Notes: a model not told the origin generated them from the sequence alone. A stretch of DNA of 64,000 bases from Moraxella sp. K1664 (GCF_039693965.1 NZ_CP155576.1:1240001-1304000); one strand, 5' to 3'. Positions 34,138 to 43,687 are shown, numbered from the stretch's first letter. Translations and numbers: made by a program.

Positions 34138-35043
34138 ATGATAAGCCAAGAATTAACCCATAAACTATTAACCAAAAACCCTTATTTTAATGTCTCTGGT
34201 TTGACTTCATCAGAAGCCAACTATATCTGTGAGCGTATCAAAGAAACCCTAAAACCAATCCAAGATGAGATTGCCAATCTAGAAACGCACACATCTAGCC
34301 TTGACGGTGAAGCATTAGATAACTTTAAAAAGGTCAATGATATTGACGGTAAACTTGCCAATATTGGTAAGTTATACGCCATTTCTGCCTTTTTTAGAAG
34401 TGCCATTAAAGAAAAAGACAATCGCCTTGATATGATTAACACCAAAATTAAACAAGTGCGAGATGAGCAAGATTCATTATTGGCGGGCATTGATATGGTA
34501 GAATTATTGGCGGGCATTGATATGGTAGAATTACAACGCCTAATCAATGTGGATATGGAGGATTATCTTTTGACACTGCCATTATCTGATGTGATGACTT
34601 ACAAAACTGCCGAAGCCAAAGCGTCTCATATTGGCAAATTTATCCATAACTTTGATAAAATCCGCACAAGCCTTACCAAAAAAGAACGCATTAGTTTTAA
34701 AGAAGTGGGCGAGCAGGTATTTAAAATTCATCATACACCATTATATGAGCTAGATGAATTGCAACAATTACAAAACTATCTATTATCCGAGCATAGAGAA
34801 TATGAAAGTACGGTCAATGCCTATAAAGCCAAATTCCGTGAGTTTCAAAATAAATCGCTGGTGGCTTATGAAGAAGAGTATAATAAACGCTCTCACGAAC
34901 GCCAAATGCTGTTAAACGAAAAAGTAAAAGCCGAAACCGAAAAACTCATCGCTATAAAAAACGAGATTGCCAATTTTAAAATCATCGTGCCAAATGAATT
35001 TAAGCCAATCATTGATGAGTTATTGACCGTAAAACCTTTATGA
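34138..35043 (+). CDS. Coiled-coil hypothetical protein of the RNA-repair locus
   Basis: This 301-residue, mostly helical protein has no signal peptide. Coiled-coil segments lie around residues 35-65, 95-125 and 225-285 (EEEYNKRSHERQMLLNEKVK). A perfect 27-bp tandem duplication gives LLAGIDMVE twice in a row (about residues 119-136). It is 92 bp downstream of the phosphoesterase, with an AAGAGGA site, and is probably part of the same transcription unit although a separate promoter is possible. Family unknown. Confidence 0.72.
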   Translation: MISQELTHKLLTKNPYFNVSGLTSSEANYICERIKETLKPIQDEIANLETHTSSLDGEALDNFKKVNDIDGKLANIGKLYAISAFFRSAIKEKDNRLDMINTKIKQVRDEQDSLLAGIDMVELLAGIDMVELQRLINVDMEDYLLTLPLSDVMTYKTAEAKASHIGKFIHNFDKIRTSLTKKERISFKEVGEQVFKIHHTPLYELDELQQLQNYLLSEHREYESTVNAYKAKFREFQNKSLVAYEEEYNKRSHERQMLLNEKVKAETEKLIAIKNEIANFKIIVPNEFKPIIDELLTVKPL

Positions 35044-35047
35044 CCGA

Positions 35048-35094
35048 TTTTGGGGAAATGGGCTTTGACCTATAAAGCCCATTTTACCCAAAAA
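35048..35094 (+). terminator. Hairpin closing the RNA-repair operon
   Basis: A long imperfect hairpin (TTTTGGG, ATGGGCTTT / AAAGCCCAT, CCCAAAA) follows the stop of the coiled-coil gene. It lacks a strong T run, so termination efficiency is uncertain. Confidence 0.55.
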
Positions 35095-35559
35095 CCAAAG
35101 TAGCACAAGGCGTAATAAATTGGCATTTTTGCCCTAGCATTGAACATGCAACGAACTTTTAATTCGTTTATGAAACCATCGCCCTATTTTTATCCTTTAA
35201 AGTTTACCAATTTTTAAAAATTGGACTTTTAAGGCATTATCTTTGACTTTGACTTAATAAAAATAGGGGTCTTTGCTTTTGATTTGGGTGTTGCCTGCGT
35301 GCCTTGTGCTACTTTATCTTTTTATCTTTTATTTTCTTATCAATCATTTATCAAGCACTTCCCAAATACCCCACAAACAACATAATCACTACAAAAATTT
35401 TGCCCTTTCAAACAAAAATCATTTGGCAATTTGGCAAAAATGGTGTATTTTATAGCGTAATATTTGCTTACATTTAAGTGTCTGATTGTGATTAATTTTT
35501 GAGCAATTTGACCGATTTTACTGCCAATACATTCCATTTTAGAATATTAAGGAAGAATC
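35095..35559. other. Non-coding gap upstream of fadD
   Basis: This 465-bp AT-rich spacer has no protein-like frame and no recognisable RNA gene. It presumably contains the fadD promoter. Stem-forming stretches occur near 35145-35240, but none matches a family I know. Confidence 0.4.
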
Positions 35560-37263
35560 ATGCAAAATTTTAGTATCCCTGCCGACCGTCCTTGGGTTAA
35601 GACTTATGCTGACAAGGGGCTTGATATTAATGTCAAAGTGCCAGACGGTGTTAATTCACTGCTTGACAGCTTTGAGCAGAACTTTGCCAAACATGGCAAC
35701 AAAGTCGCCCTAACGTGTATGGGGGCGTCCATTACTTATCGTGAGCTTGACACATACAGCCGTCAGATTGCCAGTTATTTGCAGTCGCTGGGGCTGGTTA
35801 AGGGCGATAAAGTGGCGGTGATGATGCCAAATATTTTGCAGTATCCGATTGCGATGATGGGCATTGTGCGAGCAGGTCTGACCCTTGTCAATGTCAATCC
35901 GCTGTACACACCGCATGAGCTAGAACATCAGCTTAATGACAGCGGGGCAAAGGCGTTGTTCATCGTGGAGAACTTTGCTCATACCTTTGAAAAGGTCAAA
36001 AATAAAGGGCAGGTTAAGCACGTCATCGTGGCGAGCATTGGCGATATGATGGGACTCAAAGGTATTTTGGTGAATTTGGTCGTCCGCCATGTCAAAAAAA
36101 TGGTGCCAAGCTGGAACATTCCCAATGCCGTGAGCTTTAAAGATGCCCTAACGGCAGTATCGGCAAGTCGCTATGTCCGCCCCGAGCTGTCGCTTGATGA
36201 CATTGCGGTGCTACAATACACAGGCGGTACGACAGGTGTGGCAAAGGGGGCGATGCTCACGCATAAGAACCTTGTGGTTAATGTTGAGCAGTGCATGACA
36301 TTTGTCAATAAGGTCTTTCCTGCTGATGAAGATTTGACGGGTAAATACATCGCCACGGCGTTGCCTTTGTATCATATTTTCTCATTTACGGTATCCATGC
36401 TTGGCTTTAAGATGGGGTTTAGCTTACTACTCATCACCAACGCCCGTGATTTTGATGCCTTGACCAAAGATTTTGCCAAATATCGCCCTGTGTTTTTCCC
36501 TGCGGTCAATACCTTATTTAATGCGTTGGCTCATCACGAAGGCTTTAAAAACCTTGACCACACCAACCTACGCCTATCACTTGGCGGGGGTATGTCGGTG
36601 CTACCAAGCACGGCAGAAGCGTGGGAGAAACTCACGGGTACTTACATCGTTGAAGGCTATGGGCTGTCCGAGACATCGCCTGTCGCCACGCTAAATCCGC
36701 CAGGGGGCTACACGGGCAAAATCGGCATTCCATTTCCCAATACTGACATCATTCTATTGGACGATGATGGCAAAGAAGTGGCACTTGGCGAGGCAGGCGA
36801 GATTGCCATCAAAGGTCCTCAGGTCATGGCAGGCTACTACAATCGCCCCGATGAGACCGAAAAGACCATGACAAAGGACGGTTATTTTAAGACGGGCGAC
36901 ATCGGTGTGATGGACGAGCAGGGCTTTGTCAAAATCGTTGACCGTAAAAAGGACATGATTTTGGTGTCGGGCTTTAACGTCTATCCTAATGAAGTTGAAG
37001 AAGTCATCGCCGCTCACCCCAAAGTGCTAGAATGTGGCGTGATTGGTGTGGCAGATGACCACAGTGGCGAGCTGGTCAAGGTTTATGTCGTCAAAAAAGA
37101 CGACAGCTTGACAGAAAAAGAGGTCATCGCATGGGCAAAAGAGAATCTAACAGGTTATAAACGCCCAAAATATGTTGAGTTTATCAGCGAATTACCAAAA
37201 TCCAACGTGGGCAAAATCTTGCGTAAGGATTTGCGTAAATTAGAAGAAAATAAAAAGGCGTGA
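35560..37263 (+). CDS. fadD: Long-chain fatty acid-CoA ligase
   Basis: This 567-residue acyl-CoA synthetase activates fatty acids through an acyl-adenylate. The AMP-binding domain has the P-loop-like YTGGTTGVAKGAMLTHKN, the core VEGYGLSETSPVATLNP and the hinge TGDIGVMDEQGFVKIVDRKKDM. The C-terminal lid has SNVGKILRKDLR with the catalytic Lys. The length and layout match proteobacterial FadD. A good AAGGAAG site precedes the ATG. It is monocistronic, bounded by a strong terminator at 37287-37347. Confidence 0.94.
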   Translation: MQNFSIPADRPWVKTYADKGLDINVKVPDGVNSLLDSFEQNFAKHGNKVALTCMGASITYRELDTYSRQIASYLQSLGLVKGDKVAVMMPNILQYPIAMMGIVRAGLTLVNVNPLYTPHELEHQLNDSGAKALFIVENFAHTFEKVKNKGQVKHVIVASIGDMMGLKGILVNLVVRHVKKMVPSWNIPNAVSFKDALTAVSASRYVRPELSLDDIAVLQYTGGTTGVAKGAMLTHKNLVVNVEQCMTFVNKVFPADEDLTGKYIATALPLYHIFSFTVSMLGFKMGFSLLLITNARDFDALTKDFAKYRPVFFPAVNTLFNALAHHEGFKNLDHTNLRLSLGGGMSVLPSTAEAWEKLTGTYIVEGYGLSETSPVATLNPPGGYTGKIGIPFPNTDIILLDDDGKEVALGEAGEIAIKGPQVMAGYYNRPDETEKTMTKDGYFKTGDIGVMDEQGFVKIVDRKKDMILVSGFNVYPNEVEEVIAAHPKVLECGVIGVADDHSGELVKVYVVKKDDSLTEKEVIAWAKENLTGYKRPKYVEFISELPKSNVGKILRKDLRKLEENKKA

Positions 37264-37286
37264 TAAGGTAAAAATCCTTAACGCTT

Positions 37287-37347
37287 AAAAAGCCGCCTAA
37301 TCTGAATATTGCCAATGGGATATTCTAGATTGGGCGGTTTTGTTTTG
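37287..37347 (+). terminator. Terminator of fadD
   Basis: GCCGCCTAATCTGAATAT pairs imperfectly with ATATTCTAGATTGGGCGGT and is followed by TTTTGTTTT. Confidence 0.75.
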
Positions 37348-37396
37348 GGGTAAAAACTGTTACAATAGTCCAAATTTTACTTTATAAAGGCACATC

Positions 37397-38113
37397 ATGC
37401 GACACGACAACCGTGAATTATCCCAATTACGTCCTATCAGCTTTATCCGTAACTACACCAAACATGCCGAAGGTTCGGTATTGGTGTGCTATGGCGACAC
37501 CAAAGTGCTATGCAACGTCAGCATAGAGCAGGGTGTGCCACGTTGGTTAAAGGGGCAAGGTCAAGGCTGGCTCACTGCCGAGTACGGCATGCTCCCACGA
37601 GCCACAGGCACTCGCACTCAACGTGAAGCGACTAAGGGCAAGCAGTCAGGTCGTACCCAAGAGATACAACGCCTTATCGGGCGGTCGCTCCGTGCCATGC
37701 TCGATTTGTCAAAGTTGGGCGAGAACACCATTTATGTGGACTGCGACGTCATACAAGCAGACGGTGGCACACGCACGGCAAGTATCACGGGTTCGGCAGT
37801 GGCACTCATCGATGCCTTAGAGAGCCTACAACGAGACAAAAAGCTGACCACAGACCCACTCATCGGACTGGTGGGGGCGGTGTCGGTCGGTATCAAGGAC
37901 GGACGGGCGTATTTGGATTTGGATTATAGTGAAGACTCGACCTGCGATACCGATTTGAATGTGGTCATGACCCAAGCAGGCGGATTTATTGAGATTCAGG
38001 GTACGGCAGAAGACAAGCATTTTACCCGTGATGAGGCAAATGCCATGCTTGACCTTGCCGAGTCTGGGATTAAAGAGATTTTTGAATTACAAAAACAAGC
38101 GTTGTGCTGGTAA
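37397..38113 (+). CDS. rph: Ribonuclease PH
   Basis: This phosphorolytic 3'-5' exoribonuclease trims tRNA 3' ends. It has the normal length of 238 residues with [29 protein letters not shown] (phosphate-binding Arg) and [19 protein letters not shown]. It starts [13 protein letters not shown] like the family. Its TAA overlaps the ATG of the following small membrane gene (TAATG), suggesting coupling. Confidence 0.96.
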   Translation: MRHDNRELSQLRPISFIRNYTKHAEGSVLVCYGDTKVLCNVSIEQGVPRWLKGQGQGWLTAEYGMLPRATGTRTQREATKGKQSGRTQEIQRLIGRSLRAMLDLSKLGENTIYVDCDVIQADGGTRTASITGSAVALIDALESLQRDKKLTTDPLIGLVGAVSVGIKDGRAYLDLDYSEDSTCDTDLNVVMTQAGGFIEIQGTAEDKHFTRDEANAMLDLAESGIKEIFELQKQALCW

Positions 38114-38565
38114 TGCTAAAAGTCATTGATGATGGCGTGTCTATCACGCTAAACGGCACCGAGTCGAACCCTGTCTTTATCATGGCAGGGGTGCTTGTCG
38201 CCTTGGCGGTATGCGTGGCGGTGGTCGCCATGACTGCCCCTGTGGAGATTACCATTGGGGTGATGGCAGTATTTGCGGTGCTGATTTTTGGTTTTAATAT
38301 CTACAAAAACCGCCTAAAATACCAAAGCCGTGTCGCCACAGGGGTGATTATCATCAAAAATCGTGCCTTTATCGCACAGGGGCAAAACGTCAAACTGAGC
38401 GACAATGCTCGTATTGAGCTGATAAATGATGCCCTAGTCATCACTGATTTGGGCAGAAGTTGGCATATCTTGGGTTTTGATAATGACAAAGAACGCCAGG
38501 TCGCCAAATCAGTACTAGAAGGTAAGGCATTAGAGAAGCGAGAGCAGGCGATACGGATTTTGTAA
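38113..38565 (+). CDS. Small membrane protein of unknown function
   Basis: This 150-residue protein has two or three hydrophobic helices (residues 20-65: FIMAGVLVALAVCVAVVAM and IGVMAVFAVLIFGFNIY). A cytoplasmic or periplasmic beta-rich C-terminal part follows (GVIIIKNRAFIAQGQNVKL, WHILGFDNDKERQ). The layout recalls small PH-like membrane proteins, but no family is claimed. ATG 38113 overlaps the rph stop. Confidence 0.7.
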   Translation: MLKVIDDGVSITLNGTESNPVFIMAGVLVALAVCVAVVAMTAPVEITIGVMAVFAVLIFGFNIYKNRLKYQSRVATGVIIIKNRAFIAQGQNVKLSDNARIELINDALVITDLGRSWHILGFDNDKERQVAKSVLEGKALEKREQAIRIL

Positions 38566-38586
38566 ATTATATAACCACAGCCACAT

Positions 38587-38620
38587 AAAAAAGCCCAACA
38601 TCTGTCGGGCTTTGTTTTTT
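38587..38620. terminator. Bidirectional terminator
   Basis: AAAAAAGCCC-AACATCTGTC-GGGCTTTGTTTTTT lies between convergent genes ending at 38565 and 38634. Confidence 0.85.
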
Positions 38621-38633
38621 GACGGGTGTTTTT

Positions 38634-39725
38634 TTATTGTCCGCTAGCAGGGGCGGTGGTCTCGGTGCTGTTTTTCTGCTTTTCAAGTTCAGCGATTTGG
38701 GCTTCGAGTAGGGCGATTTGCTCGGCTTTGGCGGTGGTCAAATCTTCCATCATGGTAAGCTGTTCTTGGATGAGTTTTTCTTGCTCGGCGATTTGTGAAT
38801 CTTTGTCTGCCAAACGGTCAATCTCTTCTTTGATGAGTGCAGGGTCGGTTGGAATCTCAGCATTGAGAATTTCATCGGGATTGACCACGGGTTTAATCTC
38901 AGGTAGTACGCTGTCACCTGCCACAGGGGCGGTTGCTGTATCGCTTGCCACATCACCTTCGCTTTGTGGAGTAGGACTCTCGGTGCTGTCAGTAGCAGGC
39001 GGGGCGGTCTCTTCGGCAGGGGCAGGCGTACTCACAGGAGCAGGGGCAGGAGCGACATCAGGGGTACTACTTTCATCGCCACTCATCGCCATGTAGAGTG
39101 CTACGCCAATCAGAGCTAAGGCAATCACACTGCCCAAGATGAGCTTGTTGAGCTTTTGAGGGTCGCTAAGTAGCCCTGTAAAGTCGCTTTTGCCACTGGC
39201 AGGCTTTGGAGCTTTGGAGGCTTTGGGTTTGGTCATTTTTGGGGTTTTGGGTGAACCATCTTTTTTGCCAAATAATCCTTTTTTAGCAGGCTTATCTTTG
39301 GCGGGTTCGCCTTGCCCAAGACCGCTGGCAACGCTCGCCCCTGCGACCGCCCCTGCACCTAGTAGGGCGGTATCGATGTTGTCGTTTGCCACGTCGGTGG
39401 GGGCATTGGCTTGGTTTAGGTCATCTAGTTGATTGAAGAAATCATCTTGGGCAGTGTTATCACCAACGTGGGTCAAATCAATGCCAGTGGTATTATCAGT
39501 CACGGTCACATCAGATAGGGCGATGTCCACAGGCTCATTGGCAGTCAAGTCAATGTCAGAGTTGGCGACATCGGCAGTGTTTTGGTCAAACAGCTCGTCA
39601 AATTCGGCACTTAAATCGACATCAGCGGCAGTGTCGGTGCTGGCATTGGGGTCGGCATTGCCAAAATCAATGTCCAAAAATTCATCATCAAAATTAATCT
39701 CGTTCGGGTCTTTTTTCTCTGACAT
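38634..39725 (-). CDS. Acidic single-pass membrane protein with coiled coil
   Basis: Family not recognised; 363 residues. Residues 1-115 are very acidic and Asp/Asn/Ala-rich, and probably disordered and cytoplasmic. A Lys/Pro-rich basic segment follows (KPKASKAPKPASGKSDF). One membrane helix lies near residues 192-212 (KLILGSVIALALIGVALYM), then a Pro/Ala-rich spacer and a C-terminal coiled coil (EIDRLADKDSQIAEQEKLIQ). The arrangement resembles envelope-spanning scaffold proteins such as FimV or TonB-like linkers, but without a diagnostic domain. An AGG site precedes the ATG. Confidence 0.75.
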   Translation of the reverse strand: MSEKKDPNEINFDDEFLDIDFGNADPNASTDTAADVDLSAEFDELFDQNTADVANSDIDLTANEPVDIALSDVTVTDNTTGIDLTHVGDNTAQDDFFNQLDDLNQANAPTDVANDNIDTALLGAGAVAGASVASGLGQGEPAKDKPAKKGLFGKKDGSPKTPKMTKPKASKAPKPASGKSDFTGLLSDPQKLNKLILGSVIALALIGVALYMAMSGDESSTPDVAPAPAPVSTPAPAEETAPPATDSTESPTPQSEGDVASDTATAPVAGDSVLPEIKPVVNPDEILNAEIPTDPALIKEEIDRLADKDSQIAEQEKLIQEQLTMMEDLTTAKAEQIALLEAQIAELEKQKNSTETTAPASGQ

Positions 39726-39953
39726 GGGAAACCTATCTTATTGGCTAATTGGGGCTGATGGATGGCAGGGGCGTTCATCGGGCTTGGATAGACTTTTTGA
39801 TACAAGTCGGGTCTGATGGTGCCAATGAGACGCTTGCCAGCAAATATTGCTGTACTATATCAAAATTTACAAGAATTTTCAGCTTTTTACAACAAAATTA
39901 AGACAAAAAGCACAAATTTTGACTCAAATTCATGATAGGGCGACATCTGATGG

Positions 39954-40196
39954 CTATTTTATAAAACGCACCACGCCCACGCTCTCTGTCATCGCCCCTT
40001 CGATGGTGGCTTGGATTTGGGGTAGGTCGTCTGCGGTGGGTCGGCGTGCTGTATGTCCACATGCCACGCACTCAATGTACTCATCAGGCTCTGGCGTGAA
40101 AATCTGCACCTGCACGGTGGTATCGGTCGCTTTGCATTGGGTGCATTTGACCCCTGCAAGAAATTGGCGTTTTGGGCGGGTGGATTGGTATCTCAT
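39954..40196 (-). CDS. YheV-family putative zinc-ribbon protein
   Basis: This 80-residue protein has two Cys-x-x-Cys knuckles, KCTQC and ECVACGHTA, within the YheV/DUF2387 pattern KRQFLAGVKCTQC. It should bind one zinc. It follows prlC on the same strand, the same neighbour as yheV has in other gammaproteobacteria. ATG 40196 gives the family N-terminus; four extra codons upstream are possible. Function unknown. Confidence 0.85.
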   Translation of the reverse strand: MRYQSTRPKRQFLAGVKCTQCKATDTTVQVQIFTPEPDEYIECVACGHTARRPTADDLPQIQATIEGAMTESVGVVRFIK

Positions 40197-40273
40197 GGTG
40201 TTTTTCAATAAAAATAGGGGTAGATTTTACCCCCATTTGTGCATTTGTGCAATGGCGGATTACCGTGATTTGG

Positions 40274-42361
40274 CTATTTGACAAACCCACTATGACGCAG
40301 TAACGCCCCCATGTCAGCGTCTCGCCCCATAAAGGCGACAAAGCTGTCTTTGGCAGGGCGAGAACCGCCCATTTGTAGGATTTCGCTTTTGAAGGCATTA
40401 CCAATGGCAGGGTCAAATACGCCATGCGTGGCGGGGTTTTGACTGTTTTCAAATTTGCCAAAAGCGTCCGCCGACAACAGCTCCGCCCATTTATAAGAAT
40501 AATACCCTGACGCATAGCCCCCTGCAAAAATATGGCTAAACGTGTTGGCAAAACGGTTGTTGGTAGGCGGTTTGATGACGGCTATTTCATCACGCACGCC
40601 GTCCAGCACCGCCAAAATCTCATCATAGCCCGACAGCTCTTTGCCATGAATGCGTAAATCAAACAGCCCAAATTCTATCTGACGTAAGGTTTGCAGTCCG
40701 CTTTGGAAGTTTTTGGCGTTTAGTAGGGCGGTCAGCTTGTCTTGGGGTAGTGGCTCGCCTGTCTCTACATGGCGACTGATGAGAGCAATGCCGTCTTTAT
40801 CAATGGCAAAATTTTCCATAAATTGACTGGGCAATTCCACAGCGTCCCACTCCACGCCACTGATACCTGCCACGTCCGAGAGCGTGATTTTGGTGAGTAA
40901 ATGGTGCAAGCCATGCCCAAACTCATGAAACAGCGTGGTAACTTCATCAAAGGTCAAAAGACTTGGCAAGTCGCCCACCGCAGGCGAGAAGTTGCCCACG
41001 ATAAAGCCCACAGGGAGCTGTTCAATCTCGCTATCTTTATGCTTTTCTTGAAAGCCTGACAGCCATGCCCCGCCACGCTTGCCCGTGCGAGCAAACAGGT
41101 CAAGATACAGCCCGCCTATCAAGCCGTTTTTGTCATGTAGCTCAAAAAACTGCACGTCCGTATGCCAGCGTGGTACGTCTGCCGTCCGCTCGTTAAAGGA
41201 CACGCCAAAGAGCTTGCCGATGATGTCAAACAGACCGCTAAGCACCACAGGGAGCGGAAAATAAGGGCGAATCTCATCGCTGTTTAGGTTGTATTTTTCA
41301 AGGCGGATTTTTTCGGCCAGATAGGGCGTATCCCACGGCTCAACCTTATCAAGCCCAAGCGTTTTACCTAAAATTTCCATGTCCGCCAAATCCGCCTTAG
41401 CAAAGGGCGTGGCGTGATGAGCGAGCGTTTTTAAAAAGGTTTCAATCTCATCTTTATCATTTGCCATTTTGCTGGCGAGCGATACTTGGGTGTAGTCGTC
41501 AAAGCCGAGCAGTTTGGCTTTTTCTTGGCGTAGGGTGAGTATCTCGCTCATGATGTCGCCATTGTCAAACTCGCCATGCCCATAGCTAGACACGGCACTG
41601 GCACGGGTGTTATAGGCATGGTACAAGGTCTCACGCAGGGTGCGGTCATCGGCGTACTGCATGACCGCCAGATACATGGGCACATCAAGTGTGGCGACAT
41701 AGTCGGTCGCCAGAACGGCATTGGGGTGCTTGGCTTTGTAGGTGTCGCCTGCTGATTTTAACAGGGCAAGACCGCTTGGGGTAATGCCTGACAGCTGGGC
41801 TTGGGTTAAGGGTAGGGCGAAGGCTTGGGTTGCGTCTAGGGCGTTGTCTGAGAATTTGGCGGACAGCACCGACAGGCGAGCGGAAATCTCGGCAAAACGT
41901 GCTTTTTTGTCATCATCTAAGGCGACCCCTGACAGCGTAAAGCCTTGTAGGGCAAGCTCTACCGCTCGTGTTAGGGCGTTGTCTGCTCCTAGTTTTTCTA
42001 AATTATCATTGACAAGTTTATAAAGCTGATACAGCCCCACCGATTGCCCTGTTTTGGTAGAAAAGGCGGACAAGGCAGGCAGTACGTCATGATGAGCGGT
42101 GCGAATTTCGGGGCTAGACACCACGCTGTTTAGGTGCGAGAGTATCCCAAAACTGCGGTTTAGGTTCAGATTTAGGCGGTTAAATTGACCGATGATGTCA
42201 AGGGCGAGCGTTGGCTCATCGGTCGTTGGTAAATTATCTAAAAACTCATCGGCAACGTTTAAATCTTGCTCCACTAAGGCTTTTAGTGTGCTTGCGTCTG
42301 TTTTGTCAAAATCCACAAGGTGTAAACGTTCATCTAGGGCTTGCGTGTGAAAATCAATCAT
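40274..42361 (-). CDS. prlC: Oligopeptidase A (M3 zinc metallopeptidase)
   Basis: This 695-residue cytosolic peptidase degrades oligopeptides such as cleaved signal peptides. The M3 active site is intact in FDEVTTLFHEFGHGLHHLL (HExxH), with the downstream glutamate region GISGVEWDAVELPSQFME. The C-terminal YSYKWAELLSADAF and the tail GRDADMGALLRHSGF match the family. It lies 78 bp upstream of yheV in a conserved pair. Confidence 0.95.
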   Translation of the reverse strand: MIDFHTQALDERLHLVDFDKTDASTLKALVEQDLNVADEFLDNLPTTDEPTLALDIIGQFNRLNLNLNRSFGILSHLNSVVSSPEIRTAHHDVLPALSAFSTKTGQSVGLYQLYKLVNDNLEKLGADNALTRAVELALQGFTLSGVALDDDKKARFAEISARLSVLSAKFSDNALDATQAFALPLTQAQLSGITPSGLALLKSAGDTYKAKHPNAVLATDYVATLDVPMYLAVMQYADDRTLRETLYHAYNTRASAVSSYGHGEFDNGDIMSEILTLRQEKAKLLGFDDYTQVSLASKMANDKDEIETFLKTLAHHATPFAKADLADMEILGKTLGLDKVEPWDTPYLAEKIRLEKYNLNSDEIRPYFPLPVVLSGLFDIIGKLFGVSFNERTADVPRWHTDVQFFELHDKNGLIGGLYLDLFARTGKRGGAWLSGFQEKHKDSEIEQLPVGFIVGNFSPAVGDLPSLLTFDEVTTLFHEFGHGLHHLLTKITLSDVAGISGVEWDAVELPSQFMENFAIDKDGIALISRHVETGEPLPQDKLTALLNAKNFQSGLQTLRQIEFGLFDLRIHGKELSGYDEILAVLDGVRDEIAVIKPPTNNRFANTFSHIFAGGYASGYYSYKWAELLSADAFGKFENSQNPATHGVFDPAIGNAFKSEILQMGGSRPAKDSFVAFMGRDADMGALLRHSGFVK

Positions 42362-42519
42362 GGGTGTGTTCCTAAAAAGTTTGGGCTTAGAATTTGGATT
42401 TATAATAAGGATAACAATTCACTTTTACAAGGTGTAGCGTGGGCGTGGGGTAGGTTGCTTTTATCATAAAAGCGTGGTATGTTTGTCTTTTACTATTTGA
42501 ATGATTTAAAAGCAAAAAC

Positions 42520-43281
42520 ATGACCCCCATTCACGTTGTTTCTTATAATATCCATAAAGGCATGTCGCCCCTAAACCGCCTTGTCAAGCTCCAACGCATG
42601 GGGCAGGCGTTGGCGGATTTGCCCATTGATATTTTGTGCTTACAAGAAGTGCAAGGGCAAAACCTAAAACGAGCCATTTCCTTTAACGAATACCCCGACC
42701 AGTCGCACCATGAGTGGTTTGGCGAATATCTGTCGCTGTCGCACAGCTATGGCGAAAACGTCCGCTACCCACACGGCAATCACGGCAACGCCACGCTCTC
42801 ACGCCACCCCCTAGACCCCAAGCACAACGTCAATATCACCGTCTCTCGCCTAGAAAAACGGGGCGTTCTGCACAGTGAGATAACCCCTGACGGTTGGGGT
42901 GTGCCTGTGGTGGTGCTAAATGCTCATCTTAACCTACTAGAAGCCGGCCGCACCAAGCAATACAAGGCAATCAGCGACTATATCAACAGCGAGATTGATA
43001 AGGACAAACCACTCATTTTGGCGGGGGATTTTAATGATTGGGCGAAAAAATCGGGGCGGTTTATGGCGGATTTGGGGCTACATGAAGTCTTTTATACCAA
43101 GCACGGCAAACACCCTGCGACTTTTCCTGCCAAGTTCCCCATGATAAGTCTTGACCGCATTTATGTACGGCATTTGACCGTACTGTCCGCCCAAGTGTAT
43201 GGCGGTGTGCCGTGGTCTGATTTGTCCGACCATTTGCCGATAGGAGCGAGATTGGTATTTGATAAAACGGCGTTTTGTTAA
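42520..43281 (+). CDS. Endonuclease/exonuclease/phosphatase (EEP) family protein
   Basis: This 253-residue EEP-fold protein has HVVSYNIHKGMSP, DILCLQEVQGQ (Glu), VVVLNAHLNLLEAGR (His), LILAGDFNDW (Asp/Asn), PMISLDRIYVR and SDHLPIGARL (Asp-His). All catalytic positions are present. Similar proteins are annotated as YbhP-like phosphodiesterases. The substrate, nucleic acid or lipid phosphate, is not evident. It is divergent from prlC. Confidence 0.85.
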   Translation: MTPIHVVSYNIHKGMSPLNRLVKLQRMGQALADLPIDILCLQEVQGQNLKRAISFNEYPDQSHHEWFGEYLSLSHSYGENVRYPHGNHGNATLSRHPLDPKHNVNITVSRLEKRGVLHSEITPDGWGVPVVVLNAHLNLLEAGRTKQYKAISDYINSEIDKDKPLILAGDFNDWAKKSGRFMADLGLHEVFYTKHGKHPATFPAKFPMISLDRIYVRHLTVLSAQVYGGVPWSDLSDHLPIGARLVFDKTAFC

Positions 43282-43343
43282 GATATTTTTTATAAATGGG
43301 CGTGTAGGATAAACGTGGTGCCAAAAATCAATATCTTATTGCA

Positions 43344-43363
43344 GGGCAAATTGCAATTCGCCC
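43344..43363. repeat. REP-like palindrome
   Basis: GGGCAAATTGCAATTCGCCC differs from the perfect core at one position. Confidence 0.75.
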
Positions 43364-43386
43364 CTTGTATTATAATACCTAAAACA

Positions 43387-43417
43387 AAACCCCATTATAA
43401 GCAACCATAATGGGGTT
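43387..43417 (+). terminator. Terminator downstream of the EEP gene
   Basis: AAACCCCATTAT pairs perfectly with ATAATGGGGTTT across an 8-nt loop. It lies about 105 bp after the stop, beyond a REP-like palindrome. The T run is short. Confidence 0.65.
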
Positions 43418-43687
43418 TGTGAGAAAGTAGCGTTGTTTCGCCCCTTGTGCTTAAAAGCACGCAGTGTAGATGTTAGCCTACTTTCTCATCCATCATCACC
43501 CCGAATGGTATCTACGTCCATAAATTGCAAATGTGTTTTTTGATGAGCAATGCTAAAAATAGACTGGTAAAATTTAGAATATGATACCAAAATTTGGCTT
43601 AGTTTTCAGTAGTTTTATCAGTATTGTTTATTAAACACGTCTTTGGATAGGTTTGTAGATACCATAAACCACAACCCCCAATCCATC
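43418..43687. other. Non-coding segment 3' of the broken IS110 transposase
   Basis: About 270 bp hold no gene. It contains small inverted repeats (for example GCCCCTTGTGCTTAAAAGCAC). In the IS1111 subgroup of IS110 elements the guide RNA is encoded on this side, so it may be part of the element. Element ends could not be fixed. Confidence 0.35.

Noticed and set aside
35273-35455. 60-residue plus-strand frame between the repair operon and fadD
   Set aside because: AT-rich, no ribosome binding site and no protein-like pattern; considered non-coding.
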